Positions 45,516-52,926 of a stretch of DNA of 64,000 nucleotides are shown piece by piece. Below the pieces are notes generated by a model. It ran no database searches. It was not told the origin of the DNA and saw only the letters and a program-made list of their open reading frames with translations. The DNA lies in contig NZ_JAFFSU010000002.1 of the NCBI RefSeq assembly GCF_017948455.1, positions 1 through 64,000 on the forward strand, in the 5' to 3' direction. Numbering within the stretch: position 1 is the first letter of the stretch; every line of letters starts with the position of its first letter. Position numbers and translations under genes: made by a program. Source of the DNA: Streptomyces sp. GESEQ-4 (lineage in GTDB: Bacteria > Actinomycetota > Actinomycetes > Streptomycetales > Streptomycetaceae).

Positions 45516-46418
45516 ATGTTGAACCTGGAGCGCCTCCGCACCCTGGACGCCCTGGCCCGGCACGGTTCGGTCAGCGGTGCCGCCGAGGGCCTGCACATCA
45601 CGACCTCGGCCGTCTCGCAGCAGATGTCCAAGCTGGAGCGCGAGGTCGGCCAGCAGCTCCTCGCCAAGAACGGCAGGGGTGTACGGCTCACGGACGCCGG
45701 CCGGCTCCTCGCCGAGCACGCGGCGCGCATCCTCTCCCAGGTGGAGCTCGCCCAGTCCGATCTGGAGGCACAGCGCGGGCAGGTCGTCGGCGAGCTGCGG
45801 CTGGCCGCGTTCCCCACCGCCCTGCGCGGGCTGTTCCCCATAGCTCTCACCACCCTGCGTTCCCACCACCCGGCACTGCGCGTGCGCTCGCGGGAACTGG
45901 AGCCGGAGAACGGGGTCAACGCGGTGCTCCGGGGCGACGTGGACCTGGCCGTCGTCCTCGACTGGTACAACAAGCCGCTGCCCATGCCGCAGGGGCTCGC
46001 CAAGGCGTCGATCCTCGAGGATCCCGTCGGCGTCGCCATGCCCGACGGACATCCGCTCGCCGGGCGGGACGAGGTCGACCTGGAGGATTTCGCGGGTGAC
46101 GAGTGGGTCGCCTGGCCCGAGGGCGAGTTCTGCCACGAGTGGCTGCTCTACACCCTGCGCGCCAAAGGCATCGAGCCCCGCATCGCCCATCGCGCCGAGG
46201 AGCACCACACCCAACTCGCCCTCGTCGCCGCCGGGTTGGGCGTCTGCGTCGCCCCCCGCCTCGGCCGCGACCCCATGCCCGCAGGCGTGCGCGCCGTGCC
46301 CGTGCGGCACGGCGCCCAGCGGTACATCTACGCGGTATGGCGCGCGGACGCGGACCGCCGCCCATCGATCCGGGCGGCGGTGGAGGCGTTGCAGGAGGCG
46401 GCCCTGAAGGTGGGCTGA
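45516..46418 (+). CDS. LysR-family transcriptional regulator
   Basis: This 300-residue protein has a N-terminal winged helix (LNLERLRTLDALARHGSVSG, then AAEGLHITTSAVSQQMSKLE) and a C-terminal inducer-binding domain (GELRLAAFPTALRGLFP; GDVDLAVVLDW; VAAGLGVCVAPRLG). ATG 45516 has no purine-rich ribosome site, and TAGCAT at 45503-45508 could be a -10 box, so a leaderless transcript is possible. It is divergent from the EamA transporter gene and probably regulates it. Confidence 0.9.
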   Translation: MLNLERLRTLDALARHGSVSGAAEGLHITTSAVSQQMSKLEREVGQQLLAKNGRGVRLTDAGRLLAEHAARILSQVELAQSDLEAQRGQVVGELRLAAFPTALRGLFPIALTTLRSHHPALRVRSRELEPENGVNAVLRGDVDLAVVLDWYNKPLPMPQGLAKASILEDPVGVAMPDGHPLAGRDEVDLEDFAGDEWVAWPEGEFCHEWLLYTLRAKGIEPRIAHRAEEHHTQLALVAAGLGVCVAPRLGRDPMPAGVRAVPVRHGAQRYIYAVWRADADRRPSIRAAVEALQEAALKVG

Positions 46419-46435
46419 GGAGGTGGGGCGCAATC

Positions 46436-46512
46436 CGCTGCGGGTCGACAGCGCCCCGAAGGGGCGCGGGGAACTGCGCGACAAGCCACGACGGCGCCGC
46501 AGACGACCGACG
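46436..46512 (-). repeat. Dispersed palindromic element, copy 4 (inverted)
   Basis: On the minus strand it reads GTGGCTTGTCGCGCAGTTCC, then the hairpin GCGCCCC-TTC-GGGGCGC and TGTCGACCCG. Sequence similarity with copy 3 extends further upstream (GTCGTCGGTCGTCTGCGG against GTCGGTGGTTGTCTGCGG). It lies between the convergent LysR and PPOX genes. Confidence 0.85.
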
Positions 46513-46536
46513 ACCCAGCGCGGCACTCCAGCGGAG

Positions 46537-47004
46537 CTACCCGTTGCCCAACTTCCGGAAGTCCCAGGAGACGATCTTCGCCGGCGTCAACCGCACCCAC
46601 GCGTGCCGTCCATCGTGCGGCATCTCCTCAAGACCGAAGTTCTTCCGCGCGAACAAGGTCTCCGGAACGTCAAGTTCCGCCCGCAGCTCGCCGGTGCGCG
46701 GACTCTCGCCCACGAAGTCGACGGTCCCGGACAGCTCGACGCCGCGCAGTTCGTCGTACTCCTCACCCGTGTCGACCACGATCGCGACCCGCGGGTCGCG
46801 CCGCAGATCGGTCCACCGCTTGCTGCGCATCACCGAGTACAGCCACATCGAGGTGCCGTCCCAGGCGAACCAGAGGGTGCTCACGTGCGGGGAGCCGTCG
46901 GCGGAGATGGTGGCGACCCTGCAGGTGCGCTGGCTGGTGAGGAACTCGTCCAGCTCGCCCGGTGTCATCATGATCTTCCGGCCCCGGCGCTGCGTGGCGG
47001 TCAT
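46537..47004 (-). CDS. PPOX-class flavin/F420-dependent oxidoreductase-like protein
   Basis: This 155-residue split-barrel protein of the pyridoxamine-phosphate-oxidase superfamily contains ELDEFLTSQRTCRVATISAD, HVSTLWFAWDGTSMWLYSVM and RSKRWTDLRRDPRVAIVVDT. Actinobacterial proteins of this size often use F420 rather than FMN. The cofactor cannot be told from sequence. ATG 47004 has AGGGGGA upstream. It is divergent from the isochorismatase-family gene, sharing a 142-base region with a strong palindrome. Confidence 0.85.
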   Translation of the reverse strand: MTATQRRGRKIMMTPGELDEFLTSQRTCRVATISADGSPHVSTLWFAWDGTSMWLYSVMRSKRWTDLRRDPRVAIVVDTGEEYDELRGVELSGTVDFVGESPRTGELRAELDVPETLFARKNFGLEEMPHDGRHAWVRLTPAKIVSWDFRKLGNG

Positions 47005-47033
47005 GTGTCCCCCTCTTCTCTTCTCCCACGTCG

Positions 47034-47057
47034 TGTCAGAGGAGAGATCCTCTGACA
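47034..47057. promoter_or_regulatory. Perfect 10-bp inverted repeat in the PPOX-isochorismatase divergent region
   Basis: TGTCAGAGGA (47034-47043) and TCCTCTGACA (47048-47057) are exact complements with a GAGA spacer. A further half-type sequence CGTCAGA follows at 47061. The site looks like an operator, but no regulator gene is adjacent. Confidence 0.6.
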
Positions 47058-47146
47058 TCACGTCAGAAAAGGATGAGCGGTCTTCCTTCCCTGCGCAATG
47101 GTGGCTAGTCTCGCCCGCCCCATCAGGTAGGCGACAAGGGGGCACC

Positions 47147-47797
47147 ATGCCGTCGCACGAACAACTTCGCGAACTCCTCGACCCCGTGACCACCGTGCTG
47201 CTCACGGTCGAGTGCCAGCAGGGCGTCGTCGGCCCGGACAGCGCCTTGCCAGAACTCGCGAAGGAGGCCCGCTCCTCCGGCGCCCTCGCCAACGTCGCCC
47301 GGCTGGTGGCAGGGGCGCACGAGAGCGGGGTGCAGGTGATCCACGCGATCGCCGAACGCCGCCCGGACGGCCGGGGCGCGAACCGTAACGCCCGGCTGTT
47401 CCGCGCCGCCGAACGGCTCCCGGTCCAGCAGCTCGCCGGCTCCACGGCGGTCCGGGTGGCGGCCCCGATCGAGGTCGCCGAGGAGGACCTCGTCGTACGA
47501 CGGCTTCATGGGCTGTCGCCGGTCCAGGGCACCGAGGTCGACGCGCTGCTGCGCAACCTCGGCTGCCGCACCCTGATCGTCACCGGTGTCTCGGCCAACG
47601 TGGCCGTCCCCAATGCCGTCTTCGACGCGGTCAACCGCGGCTACACCGCCGTCGTCCCGACGGACGCCATCGCCGGGGTGCCCTCCGACTACACCCCGGC
47701 GATGATCCGCAACACCCTCGCATTGGTCGCCACGGTCGCGACCACGGACGAGGTGCTGGGCTGCTGGAAACGACCGCACCCGGTCACGCGAGCGTGA
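47147..47797 (+). CDS. Isochorismatase-family protein with altered active site
   Basis: This 216-residue alpha/beta hydrolase-like protein carries the family core: TTVLLTVECQQGVVGPDSAL at the N-terminus, VVRRLHGLSPVQGTEVDALL and TLIVTGVSANVAVPNAVFDA. In most cysteine hydrolases of this family the loop after TGV carries the nucleophilic Cys, where this protein has Ala (SANVAV). The first catalytic Asp is replaced by Glu (VEC). It may be an isochorismatase-like (non-thiol) enzyme or an inactive binder. The 3' end overlaps the convergent Rieske gene by 14 bases. Confidence 0.85.
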   Translation: MPSHEQLRELLDPVTTVLLTVECQQGVVGPDSALPELAKEARSSGALANVARLVAGAHESGVQVIHAIAERRPDGRGANRNARLFRAAERLPVQQLAGSTAVRVAAPIEVAEEDLVVRRLHGLSPVQGTEVDALLRNLGCRTLIVTGVSANVAVPNAVFDAVNRGYTAVVPTDAIAGVPSDYTPAMIRNTLALVATVATTDEVLGCWKRPHPVTRA

Positions 47798-48278
47798 TCG
47801 AGTCCCCGGACACGGTGATCTCCTTGGCCTCCAGCGGCTTGGTGGCGGGCCCCTTCTGCACACTGCCGTCGGCGATGGAGAACGTACTGCCGTGGCAGGC
47901 GCAGGAGATGATGTCCTCCTTGAGGTCCGTCATCGGACAGCCCTGATGCGTGCAGATCGTCGAGTACGCCTTGTAGTCACCCGCCGCCGGCTGCGAGACC
48001 ACGACCTTCTCGTCGGCGAAGACCTTGCCGCTGCCCTCCGGTATGTCGGAGGTCTTCGCGAGCGCGGCACCGCCGGCGCCGCCGTCCGCTGCGGGGGAGC
48101 TGGCGGTGCCGCCTCCCGCGGGGGAACTGGCGTCGGCGCCCTGCTCGGTGGACGAGCCGGACGCGTCGTCCTCCGACCCGCACGCGGTCAGCGCGACGGC
48201 GAGCCCCGCCACGCCGACCGCCGCCACGACGGTACGGCGGCTCGGTGCCGACACCGGCTGAACTGATTCGCTGGTCAT
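47784..48278 (-). CDS. Rieske [2Fe-2S] lipoprotein
   Basis: This 164-residue protein starts with a twin-Arg-like signal (SRRTVVAAVGVAGLAVAL) and a lipobox (LTACGS). A flexible Ser/Gly/Ala linker (about 35-75) and a Rieske domain with both cluster-binding boxes, CTHQGC and CACHGS, follow. Tat export is expected because the cluster is inserted before secretion. It should be an electron carrier outside the membrane. The partner is unknown, and no oxidase genes are nearby. Confidence 0.92.
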   Translation of the reverse strand: MTSESVQPVSAPSRRTVVAAVGVAGLAVALTACGSEDDASGSSTEQGADASSPAGGGTASSPAADGGAGGAALAKTSDIPEGSGKVFADEKVVVSQPAAGDYKAYSTICTHQGCPMTDLKEDIISCACHGSTFSIADGSVQKGPATKPLEAKEITVSGDSITLA

Positions 48279-48532
48279 GCTGACGTTCCTTCCGGGTGTT
48301 CGTGAATTGCCGAGAGGTACGGCCCATGAGGACCGGCTGTTCAGACGCTGGGGAAATCCTGGCCCGCCTCCGGAGCGGGGCGGGTAAAGCGGAGCTGTCG
48401 GTTCCCTGTCGAGGGCTGTCGATCCGCTGTCGGCCCGGCTGGTGATCAGCGGCGCCGGACCTGACCATGGCTGTTTGCCTGTGCCAAGATCGCGTGAAAC
48501 CGTTGGTGGAGTGGCCGTGGGAGGTGATGGTC

Positions 48533-49222
48533 ATGGCCGGGGACGACCTGCTGGGCGGGGAGAACGCCGAGCAGGATACGGATGTCGAGCGTGCCCGCAT
48601 CGCCCACGCGCTCATCGCCGGAGTGCGCGGACTGCCCCCGCATGAGGTGCCCGACGGTCTGTGCCGTACCTGTGTCGCCCTCCTCCCGGCGTTCTCCGGG
48701 TTGTCCGTCTCCGTGCTCGGGGACGGCGCGGACACGGGGGTCGTGCTGTGCGCCAGCGACGACGTGGCGGCCCGGCTGGCGGAGATCCAGTACATCCTGG
48801 GCGAAGGCCCGTGCCGGGAAGCAGTCCGGCTGCGTGCACCCGTGTTCGCGTCGGACCTCACGCGTGATCCGGACCGGCGCCGCTGGCCGCTCTTCTCCGA
48901 CCTGGCGGTCAAGGCGGGCGTGGCTGCTGCCTTCTCGCTGCCGCTGGCGAGCCCCGGAAGCGCGTTGGGCACCCTGGACCTCTACCGGAAGACGCCGGGG
49001 CCGTTGGGTGCGGACCGTCTCCGCACGGCCATGCTGGTCGCCGACGCGGTGACCTTGGCCGTCATCGCTCTGGACCACGCTTCCCCGGACCCGGAAGGAG
49101 TCGCTGGGAGTGAGCGCCGAGGAGGCGCTCCTGCGCCTGCGCGCGCGGGCTTTCACCCAGGGCCGTACCTCCACGGAAGTGGCCCGGGCGATCATCGACC
49201 GCAGCATGGACCTCCGCGATGA
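48533..49222 (+). pseudogene. GAF-ANTAR protein with frameshifted, shortened ANTAR domain
   Basis: The first ~185 residues are an intact GAF-like sensor (AHALIAGVRGLPPHEVPDGL, DDVAARLAEIQYILGEGPCR, GVAAAFSLPLASPGSALGTL). After about 49090 the frame gives unrelated Gly/Arg-rich residues to a stop at 49222. In another frame the ANTAR C-terminus is still visible: GVSAEEALLRLRARAFTQGR, then TSTEVARAIIDRSMDLRDD with TGA at about 49224. The first part of ANTAR, normally holding the first helix and its aromatic and Ala contacts, is missing. A deletion with frameshift has therefore removed RNA-binding ability. The GAF part may still be made. ATG 48533 has GGAGG at 48520. Confidence 0.75.
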
Positions 49223-49277
49223 CTGAACGGACGGTATACGCGCCGATCACCGTAATCACAGCGCCGGGGAGGCGAAC

Positions 49278-50015
49278 ATGAACCGCGAGCGCCAGCTGGC
49301 GCAGGCTTTCGTCGTCCTGGCGGACACCTATGCCGCGCAGTTCGACCCTTTGCATCTTTTCCATCGTCTGGTCCACGCCTGCCGCGACCTGCTGGACGTG
49401 GACGCCGCGGCCGTGATGATCGCGGACGCCCGCGGCAGTCTGAAGACCATGGCCGCGACCGACGAGGACGCGGCCTTCGCCGAACTCCTGCAACTGCAGA
49501 ACGGCCACGGTCCCTGCATGGACTGCTACCGCACCGGGGAACCGGTGAGCGTTCTCGACATCACCACCGAACAGGAGCGTTGGCCGAAGCTGGTCGCGGC
49601 GATGACCGAGAACGGGTACGAGTCCGTGCAGGCGATCCCGGTGCGTTTGCACGAGCGACCGCTGGGAGCCCTCACGCTGCTGCGTCAGCGCTCGGGGCAC
49701 CTTGCGGAGGACGACGTACATCTCGCGCAGGCCCTCGCGGATTCCGCCGCGCTGGGCCTGATGCACTGGTCCACGGAACCGGCGCAGGTCGACGACGTGA
49801 TCACCCGCGTGCAGAGCGTGATCGCGGCGAAGGCCACGCTGGAGATCGCCAAGGGCATGGTCGCGCAGTACGCGGCGTCCACGATCGGTGAGGCGGCCCG
49901 GTTGCTCAGCGCCTACGCGAGCCGGCGGCAGGTCCGTCTCACCGAGCCCGCCCACGCCCTGGTCACCCGGACCATGACGCCGGACGCCATCGTGGATGAC
50001 CGGCCTCGGACGTGA
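49278..50015 (+). CDS. GAF and ANTAR domain antiterminator-type regulator
   Basis: This 245-residue protein has a GAF domain (about 15-165: [60 protein letters not shown]) and a complete ANTAR RNA-binding domain (about 175-235: [20 protein letters not shown], then [20 protein letters not shown]). It should bind paired stem-loops in target mRNA and prevent termination in response to an unknown signal. It lies right after the broken GAF-ANTAR gene. Both probably arose by duplication, but the sequences are quite different. Confidence 0.9.
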   Translation: MNRERQLAQAFVVLADTYAAQFDPLHLFHRLVHACRDLLDVDAAAVMIADARGSLKTMAATDEDAAFAELLQLQNGHGPCMDCYRTGEPVSVLDITTEQERWPKLVAAMTENGYESVQAIPVRLHERPLGALTLLRQRSGHLAEDDVHLAQALADSAALGLMHWSTEPAQVDDVITRVQSVIAAKATLEIAKGMVAQYAASTIGEAARLLSAYASRRQVRLTEPAHALVTRTMTPDAIVDDRPRT

Positions 50016-50123
50016 CCTTGGCCGGTCTGGTGCCTTCTGTGAGATGAACTCTGCGTTTCAGTGGCCGAGCGCCGCCAGTCGGTGTAGCGTCATGATCAGC
50101 AGTCGTGGTTCCGAAGTCCCGTT

Positions 50124-50153
50124 CGCCCGTGATTCGCAGTCACGGGCGTTTTT
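50124..50153 (+). terminator. Intrinsic terminator, possible attenuator in the cold-shock gene leader
   Basis: CGCCCGTGA (50124-50132) pairs with TCACGGGCG (50140-50148) around a TTCGCAG loop and is followed by TTTTT. It lies 92 bases upstream of cspA and 109 bases after the GAF-ANTAR stop. A -10-like TAGCGT (50085-50090) upstream would make it a terminator inside the cspA leader. Otherwise it ends the GAF-ANTAR transcript. Confidence 0.75.
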
Positions 50154-50244
50154 GCTGTTCAACGCCTCTCCGGACCAGGGCGATCACCTCCGGATCCCGC
50201 ACGGTGCGGGGTCCGACACGAGTCCCGTCGAAGGAGACAGGCAC

Positions 50245-50448
50245 ATGGCTACAGGCACTGTGAAGTGGTTCAACGCCGAAAAGGGTTTCGGCTTCATCGA
50301 GCAGGACGGCGGCGGCCCCGACGTCTTCGCCCACTACTCGAACATCGCCGCCCAGGGCTTCCGTGAGCTCCAGGAAGGCCAGAAGGTGAAGTTCGACATC
50401 GCGCAGGGCCAGAAGGGCCCGCAGGCGGAGAACATCACTCCCGCCTGA
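50245..50448 (+). CDS. cspA: Cold-shock protein, CspA family
   Basis: This 67-residue, single-domain RNA chaperone has both RNP motifs: KGFGFI and VFAHYS, within [20 protein letters not shown]. It binds single-stranded RNA and DNA. ATG 50245 has AAGGAGA at 50231. Long leaders with structure are typical of these genes, and the upstream hairpin may regulate it. Despite the name, several Streptomyces copies are expressed at normal temperature. Confidence 0.95.
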   Translation: MATGTVKWFNAEKGFGFIEQDGGGPDVFAHYSNIAAQGFRELQEGQKVKFDIAQGQKGPQAENITPA

Positions 50449-50460
50449 CGACGCACGAAG

Positions 50461-50496
50461 AAGCCCCGGCCCGTGAACTCACGGGCCGGGGCTTTC
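50461..50496 (+). terminator. Terminator of cspA
   Basis: A 16-bp perfect stem (50461-50476 with 50479-50494, core GCCCCGGCCCGTGA) with a 2-base loop, ending in TTT, lies 12 bases after the cspA stop. It may also stop the convergent DUF6480 transcript. Confidence 0.9.
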
Positions 50497-50536
50497 CCGT
50501 GTCGCCCCATCGCCAGACCCGGCTCCACGCCGACCA

Positions 50537-50803
50537 TCATGAGGTCGCCAGCACGACCACCATCGCCACCAGGCCGATGGCGACGAGTGCGACGACGATC
50601 CAGATCAGTGTGAGAGGCGCGACGGCCCATCCCTTCTTCAGCGCTTCGCGCTCGGGAGCGCCGAGCCCCGAGACTCCGGACTCGGCGGGAGGTGCCGCAC
50701 CGGGAGCCATCGAGGTGTCCTCCGGTACGGCCAGTCCCTCCACGGGGCGGGGATCGGTTTCAGCCGCAGTGCCGTCGGCTCGGTGTGCGCGTTTGTCGTT
50801 CAT
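50537..50803 (-). CDS. DUF6480-like small membrane protein
   Basis: This 88-residue protein has a hydrophilic N-terminal half (VEGLAVPEDTSMAPGAAPPA, a pattern typical of DUF6480) and one C-terminal membrane helix (WAVAPLTLIWIVVALVAIGL). Function unknown; often found among Streptomyces stress genes. ATG 50803 has GAAGGGAAGAG upstream. It is divergent from the DUF5709 gene. Confidence 0.8.
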   Translation of the reverse strand: MNDKRAHRADGTAAETDPRPVEGLAVPEDTSMAPGAAPPAESGVSGLGAPEREALKKGWAVAPLTLIWIVVALVAIGLVAMVVVLATS

Positions 50804-50903
50804 GAGCTCTTCCCTTCGCCTCTGACGGGTTTCACGCGTTCGGCCAGCGGAAACCCGGTGCGAGCGGTTCGAGAGAGCCGTACGACTGCCTGAGGAGCAC
50901 CGG

Positions 50904-51407
50904 ATGCCCGACGAACAGCGTGAGTACGACGACGAGTCCATGGGCGACGAGGTGTACCAGCCCGACGATTCGGAGGTCCAGGACGATGCCGCGCTCATGG
51001 ACCCGGAGGACACCCTGGACGACCGCGGTATCGATCCGGCGATCGACGAGGGCTACTCCCCGCCCGAGAGGCCGCTGGCGGTGCAGCGCCGCGGTACTAC
51101 GGCGGCGGAGCAGCGTGAGCGGGACCCGCTGGACGAGCGACTGCGGGCCGAGCTTCCCGACACCGAGCCGCCGCCGGGCGACGAGATCGGAGACGTACCT
51201 GACGGGGAAGGCGAGCCTGTCGACGCGGAGGCCGGTGACAGGCGTGCGGGACGGCTGACGGCTGCGGGGGGAGAGGCCGAGAGGCAGGATGACACCGTGG
51301 CCGAAGACGCCGGTATCGCCGGCGGCGCGGCATCCTCCGAAGAGGCCGCGGTGCACGTCGTGGACAACCCGGGTGAGTCCGACGACGAGGGATCGCGGAC
51401 CGCCTGA
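50904..51407 (+). CDS. DUF5709 family acidic protein
   Basis: This 167-residue, highly acidic protein is probably disordered. Family landmarks are SMGDEVYQPDDSEVQDDAAL, DTLDDRGIDPAIDEGYSPPE and EQRERDPLDERLRAELPD. It has no catalytic motif. The function is unknown, and its neighbours suggest a stress-related role. It is convergent with the gas vesicle operon, leaving 22 bases between the stops. Confidence 0.85.
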   Translation: MPDEQREYDDESMGDEVYQPDDSEVQDDAALMDPEDTLDDRGIDPAIDEGYSPPERPLAVQRRGTTAAEQRERDPLDERLRAELPDTEPPPGDEIGDVPDGEGEPVDAEAGDRRAGRLTAAGGEAERQDDTVAEDAGIAGGAASSEEAAVHVVDNPGESDDEGSRTA

Positions 51408-51429
51408 CACCCGAGGGGCGCGGCGCCTC

Positions 51430-51714
51430 TCACTCCCGAGGAAGCAGCGGCCCCAGTGGCCCGAGGTCCAGGTTGAGGTCCTCGGCGCGCAGCCCGTAGC
51501 GCTCGCGCAGCTCGGTCATGCGCTCCTCGAGCAACATCAGCGTGAGCCCGATGCGTTCCTCCTGGTCCTCGCTCAGATCACCCTGGTCGAAGCGGCGCAG
51601 CGCCTGGCGCTCCATCAGCTGGCGCAGCAACTCGACCACGGTGAGGACGAGTTTCACCAGGTCGCGTTCGACGGTGTCGGGCTCGAGGTCGAGTCGGTTA
51701 CGGCGCTCGGTCAC
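51430..51714 (-). CDS. gvpK: Gas vesicle protein GvpK
   Basis: This 94-residue protein matches the GvpK family (LDLEPDTVERDLVKLVLTVV, then ELLRQLMERQALRRFDQGDL and EERIGLTLMLLEERMTELR). It is an accessory protein needed for vesicle formation in several organisms. It is the last gene of the operon and begins with GTG 51714, 43 bases after gvpL. In the S. coelicolor order gvpOAFGYZJLSK, gvpS should lie between gvpL and gvpK. It is absent here. Confidence 0.92.
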   Translation of the reverse strand: MTERRNRLDLEPDTVERDLVKLVLTVVELLRQLMERQALRRFDQGDLSEDQEERIGLTLMLLEERMTELRERYGLRAEDLNLDLGPLGPLLPRE

Positions 51715-51757
51715 GGCGAGTCACCCCAGGGGGACGGTACTTGTCGGTTCACGGAGG

Positions 51758-52561
51758 TCATGTTCCCGCCGCCTCCGCGCCGCTGCTCTCGACGAAGTCG
51801 ACGATGTCGACGAAGGAGTAGGCCGCCCACGGCCCGGTCAGCTCGATCCGGATTCCGCTCTCCCCGCTCTTGGTGTGGTCCAGGACGTCCATGAACTCAT
51901 CGGAGGAGGAACGGGGCACCAGATACGCGGCGTTGAGCACGTTCTGGCCCGGGGCCGAGGACAGGGCCGGGTTCTGCGGCGGATGCAGCCGGGTGCGTTC
52001 CGCGTGCGCGGAGAGCGCGGTGTGCAGCCGGTCGGCGAACCGTTCGGCCCGCTGCCAGGTGTCCTCGCGGGCCAGGACCGATCGGCGCCGCTGCCGCAGG
52101 TAGTCGCGGCCCGAGGCCGGCCTGCTGTGAGGGCCGTCGCCCTCCGCCGGCTCAGCGCCGGGTTCGGGTTCGGCGTAGACCTTCACACCCCATTCGACGC
52201 GGCCCCGAAGCCGGCCGAGGGTGTCCCGGAAGTGCGCCTCCTGCTCCTCCATCATCAGGCGTACGCCCGTGTCGTCATGGAAGACGGTGGCGAGGCGCAG
52301 CGGCAGCGGGGTGGTGAGGGCCATGAGCGCGTGGATCACCCGCTCATGGGCGCGGGCGGTCTCGGTGAGCCAGTCGAGGTCCTCCAGGTGGGCGCGGAGC
52401 GGCTGCTCGGCGAAGTCCCGTTCGGGCACATGGCCGACCACGGCGACCAGGCCGAGGTGCGGGAACATGTGCGGCCGGTCGTCCGCGACGCCGGTGAGTC
52501 CGGCGGGGAGGGGTGCGCCGAGCGGCTCGCAGATCGCGTAGACGTACCGCAGTTCGGTCAT
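51758..52561 (-). CDS. gvpL: Gas vesicle protein GvpL (GvpL/GvpF family)
   Basis: This 267-residue protein has the GvpL/F pattern: RYVYAICEPLGAPLPAGLTG at its start, PLPLRLATVFHDDTGVRLMM in the middle and NVLNAAYLVPRSSSDEFMDV near its end. GvpF/L proteins bind GvpA and are thought to nucleate or chaperone assembly. It shares about the same architecture as gvpF (54845-55603) in this operon. Start overlaps the gvpJ stop by four bases (ATGA). Confidence 0.92.
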   Translation of the reverse strand: MTELRYVYAICEPLGAPLPAGLTGVADDRPHMFPHLGLVAVVGHVPERDFAEQPLRAHLEDLDWLTETARAHERVIHALMALTTPLPLRLATVFHDDTGVRLMMEEQEAHFRDTLGRLRGRVEWGVKVYAEPEPGAEPAEGDGPHSRPASGRDYLRQRRRSVLAREDTWQRAERFADRLHTALSAHAERTRLHPPQNPALSSAPGQNVLNAAYLVPRSSSDEFMDVLDHTKSGESGIRIELTGPWAAYSFVDIVDFVESSGAEAAGT

Positions 52562-52926
52562 CCCGCGTCCCCTCCTCCGTCCTCGCGGGTGCGCTCGGCC
52601 CGGGCGGTGGGAGGCGCCGCCTCCAGCTCCTCCAGCCGCGCCAGCCGTTCGCGCAACTCGGCGTTCTCGCGCGCGAGTTCGTTGCGGCGGGCGCGGGAGG
52701 AGAGGGCCGGGTCGTCCTCCCACCAGTCGATGCCCATCTCCTTGGCCTTGTCGACGGAGGCGACGATCAGGCGGAGCTTGACGGTGAGCAGTTCGATGTC
52801 GAGCAGGTTGATCCTGATGTCACCGGCGATCACGATGCCCTTGTCGAGGACACGTTCCAGGATGTCGGCGAGATTGCTGCTGCCGTCGTGCGCATAGGGC
52901 TGCGGGAGCCGGCTCGGCGTCGTCAT
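52558..52926 (-). CDS. gvpJ: Gas vesicle protein GvpJ (GvpA/GvpJ family)
   Basis: This 122-residue protein has a GvpA-like domain (NLADILERVLDKGIVIAGDI, then RINLLDIELLTVKLRLIVAS) and the GvpJ hallmark KAKEMGIDWWEDDPAL, followed by a coiled-coil and an acidic end. GvpJ is a minor structural protein that shapes the vesicle tips. It overlaps gvpL (downstream) and gvpZ (upstream), each by four bases. Confidence 0.92.
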   Translation of the reverse strand: MTTPSRLPQPYAHDGSSNLADILERVLDKGIVIAGDIRINLLDIELLTVKLRLIVASVDKAKEMGIDWWEDDPALSSRARRNELARENAELRERLARLEELEAAPPTARAERTREDGGGDAG

